Assembly: GCA_946545035.1 (NCBI GenBank) | Contig: CAMNND010000067.1 | Coordinates: 1 to 5,905 of the forward strand | DNA length: 5,905 nt | Direction of reading: 5' to 3' | DNA from: an uncultured Clostridium sp. | Lineage (GTDB): Bacteria; Bacillota; Clostridia; TANB77; CAG-508 | Shown here: positions 5,640 through 5,905 of the stretch, in pieces | Position numbering within the stretch: the stretch's first letter is position 1 | How the letters are laid out: each line of letters opens with the position of its first letter | Notes under the pieces: model-generated | What the model was told of the DNA's origin: nothing | What the model saw: the letters and a program-made list of their open reading frames with translations, nothing else | The model's database searches: none | Translations under genes and position numbers: made by a program

Positions 5640-5905
5640 CTATGTGTTTTTAATATTAAGTTGCTCCCCAAGTTCAACAGTCATTCCCATCTTTTTAGCT
5701 CTACTAATTAAGTAATCAAGTCTTGCTTGCTCTGCTTTCATTGTATATAAAAAATAATCAATAAGTTTACCTTCAGCCATTTCATAATTTTTATTTGCAT
5801 CGTTAATAACTTTTTTAGTTTGGCGAATTGTATCCATTAATTCTTTGCTCTTCTCCTCTTCAGATTTTTCCGCAATTTCATACTCTTTTTCATATTTACA
5901 TCCCA
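5640..5905 (-). CDS. yaaL: DUF2508/YaaL-family protein (5' end at window edge)
   Basis: A small, charged, all-helical cytoplasmic protein of unknown function. An internal ATG at 5837 would give only 65 residues, but the frame stays open upstream to the window edge and adds 22 highly charged residues (KYEKEYEIAEKSEEEKSK), giving at least 87. The codon crossing the edge ends in TG, so the true start (ATG, GTG or TTG) may lie exactly there. The family pattern is visible: an N-terminal helix with IRQTKKVINDANKNYEMA, then LIDYFLYTMKAEQARLDYLISRAKKMG, matching the DUF2508 core of a LIDY..Y.LKA...R..YL...AK type. In B. subtilis the homologue lies between recR and bofA; here bofA is two genes downstream on the same strand, which supports the call. 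recR may lie just outside the window. Confidence 0.82.
   Translation of the reverse strand, partial: GCKYEKEYEIAEKSEEEKSKELMDTIRQTKKVINDANKNYEMAEGKLIDYFLYTMKAEQARLDYLISRAKKMGMTVELGEQLNIKNT

Overview
The window is AT-rich (about 30% GC in most genes) and every gene lies on the minus strand. It reads as a piece of chromosome from an anaerobic, fermentative, endospore-forming Firmicute of the class Clostridia. The evidence is a tRNA-Phe-sensing T-box in front of pheS, a fermentative D-lactate dehydrogenase, a BofA homologue (sporulation-specific control of pro-sigmaK processing), a DUF2508/YaaL gene, GGAGG-like ribosome binding sites and U-tailed hairpin terminators.

Layout in the direction of transcription, from high to low coordinates. 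At 5905-5640 is the DUF2508/YaaL gene, cut by the window edge at or next to its start codon. At 5574-4018 is a 518-residue FAD-dependent dehydrogenase of the COG2509 type, with its own strong promoter. At 3952-3692 is bofA. At 3594-3208 and 3166-2759 are two adjacent small zinc-ribbon proteins, one probably soluble with a beta-rich domain and one membrane-anchored with a DUF4190-like tail; the pair ends in a UUCG-loop terminator. At 2638-2129 is a monocistronic 169-residue P-loop protein that I could not assign to a function. It has its own promoter, its own terminator and higher GC (about 40%) than its neighbours. At 1921-932 is the D-lactate dehydrogenase gene, again with its own promoter and terminator. 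At about 792-529 is the T-box leader, followed by the first 157 codons of pheS (471-1), which runs off the window.

The window is mostly a run of short, separately terminated transcription units. Two links are meaningful. The T-box couples pheS expression to uncharged tRNA-Phe: the specifier UUC, the UGGU bulge and mutually exclusive antiterminator and terminator helices can all be read. The DUF2508/YaaL and bofA pair recalls the Bacillus recR-yaaL-bofA neighbourhood, here split by the FAD dehydrogenase gene and followed by the zinc-ribbon pair.

I found no mobile element, CRISPR array, tRNA or rRNA, and no convincing new multi-gene system. The least explained item is the P-loop protein at 2129-2638, whose Walker A lysine is replaced by arginine; the zinc-ribbon pair downstream of bofA is the next most interesting.
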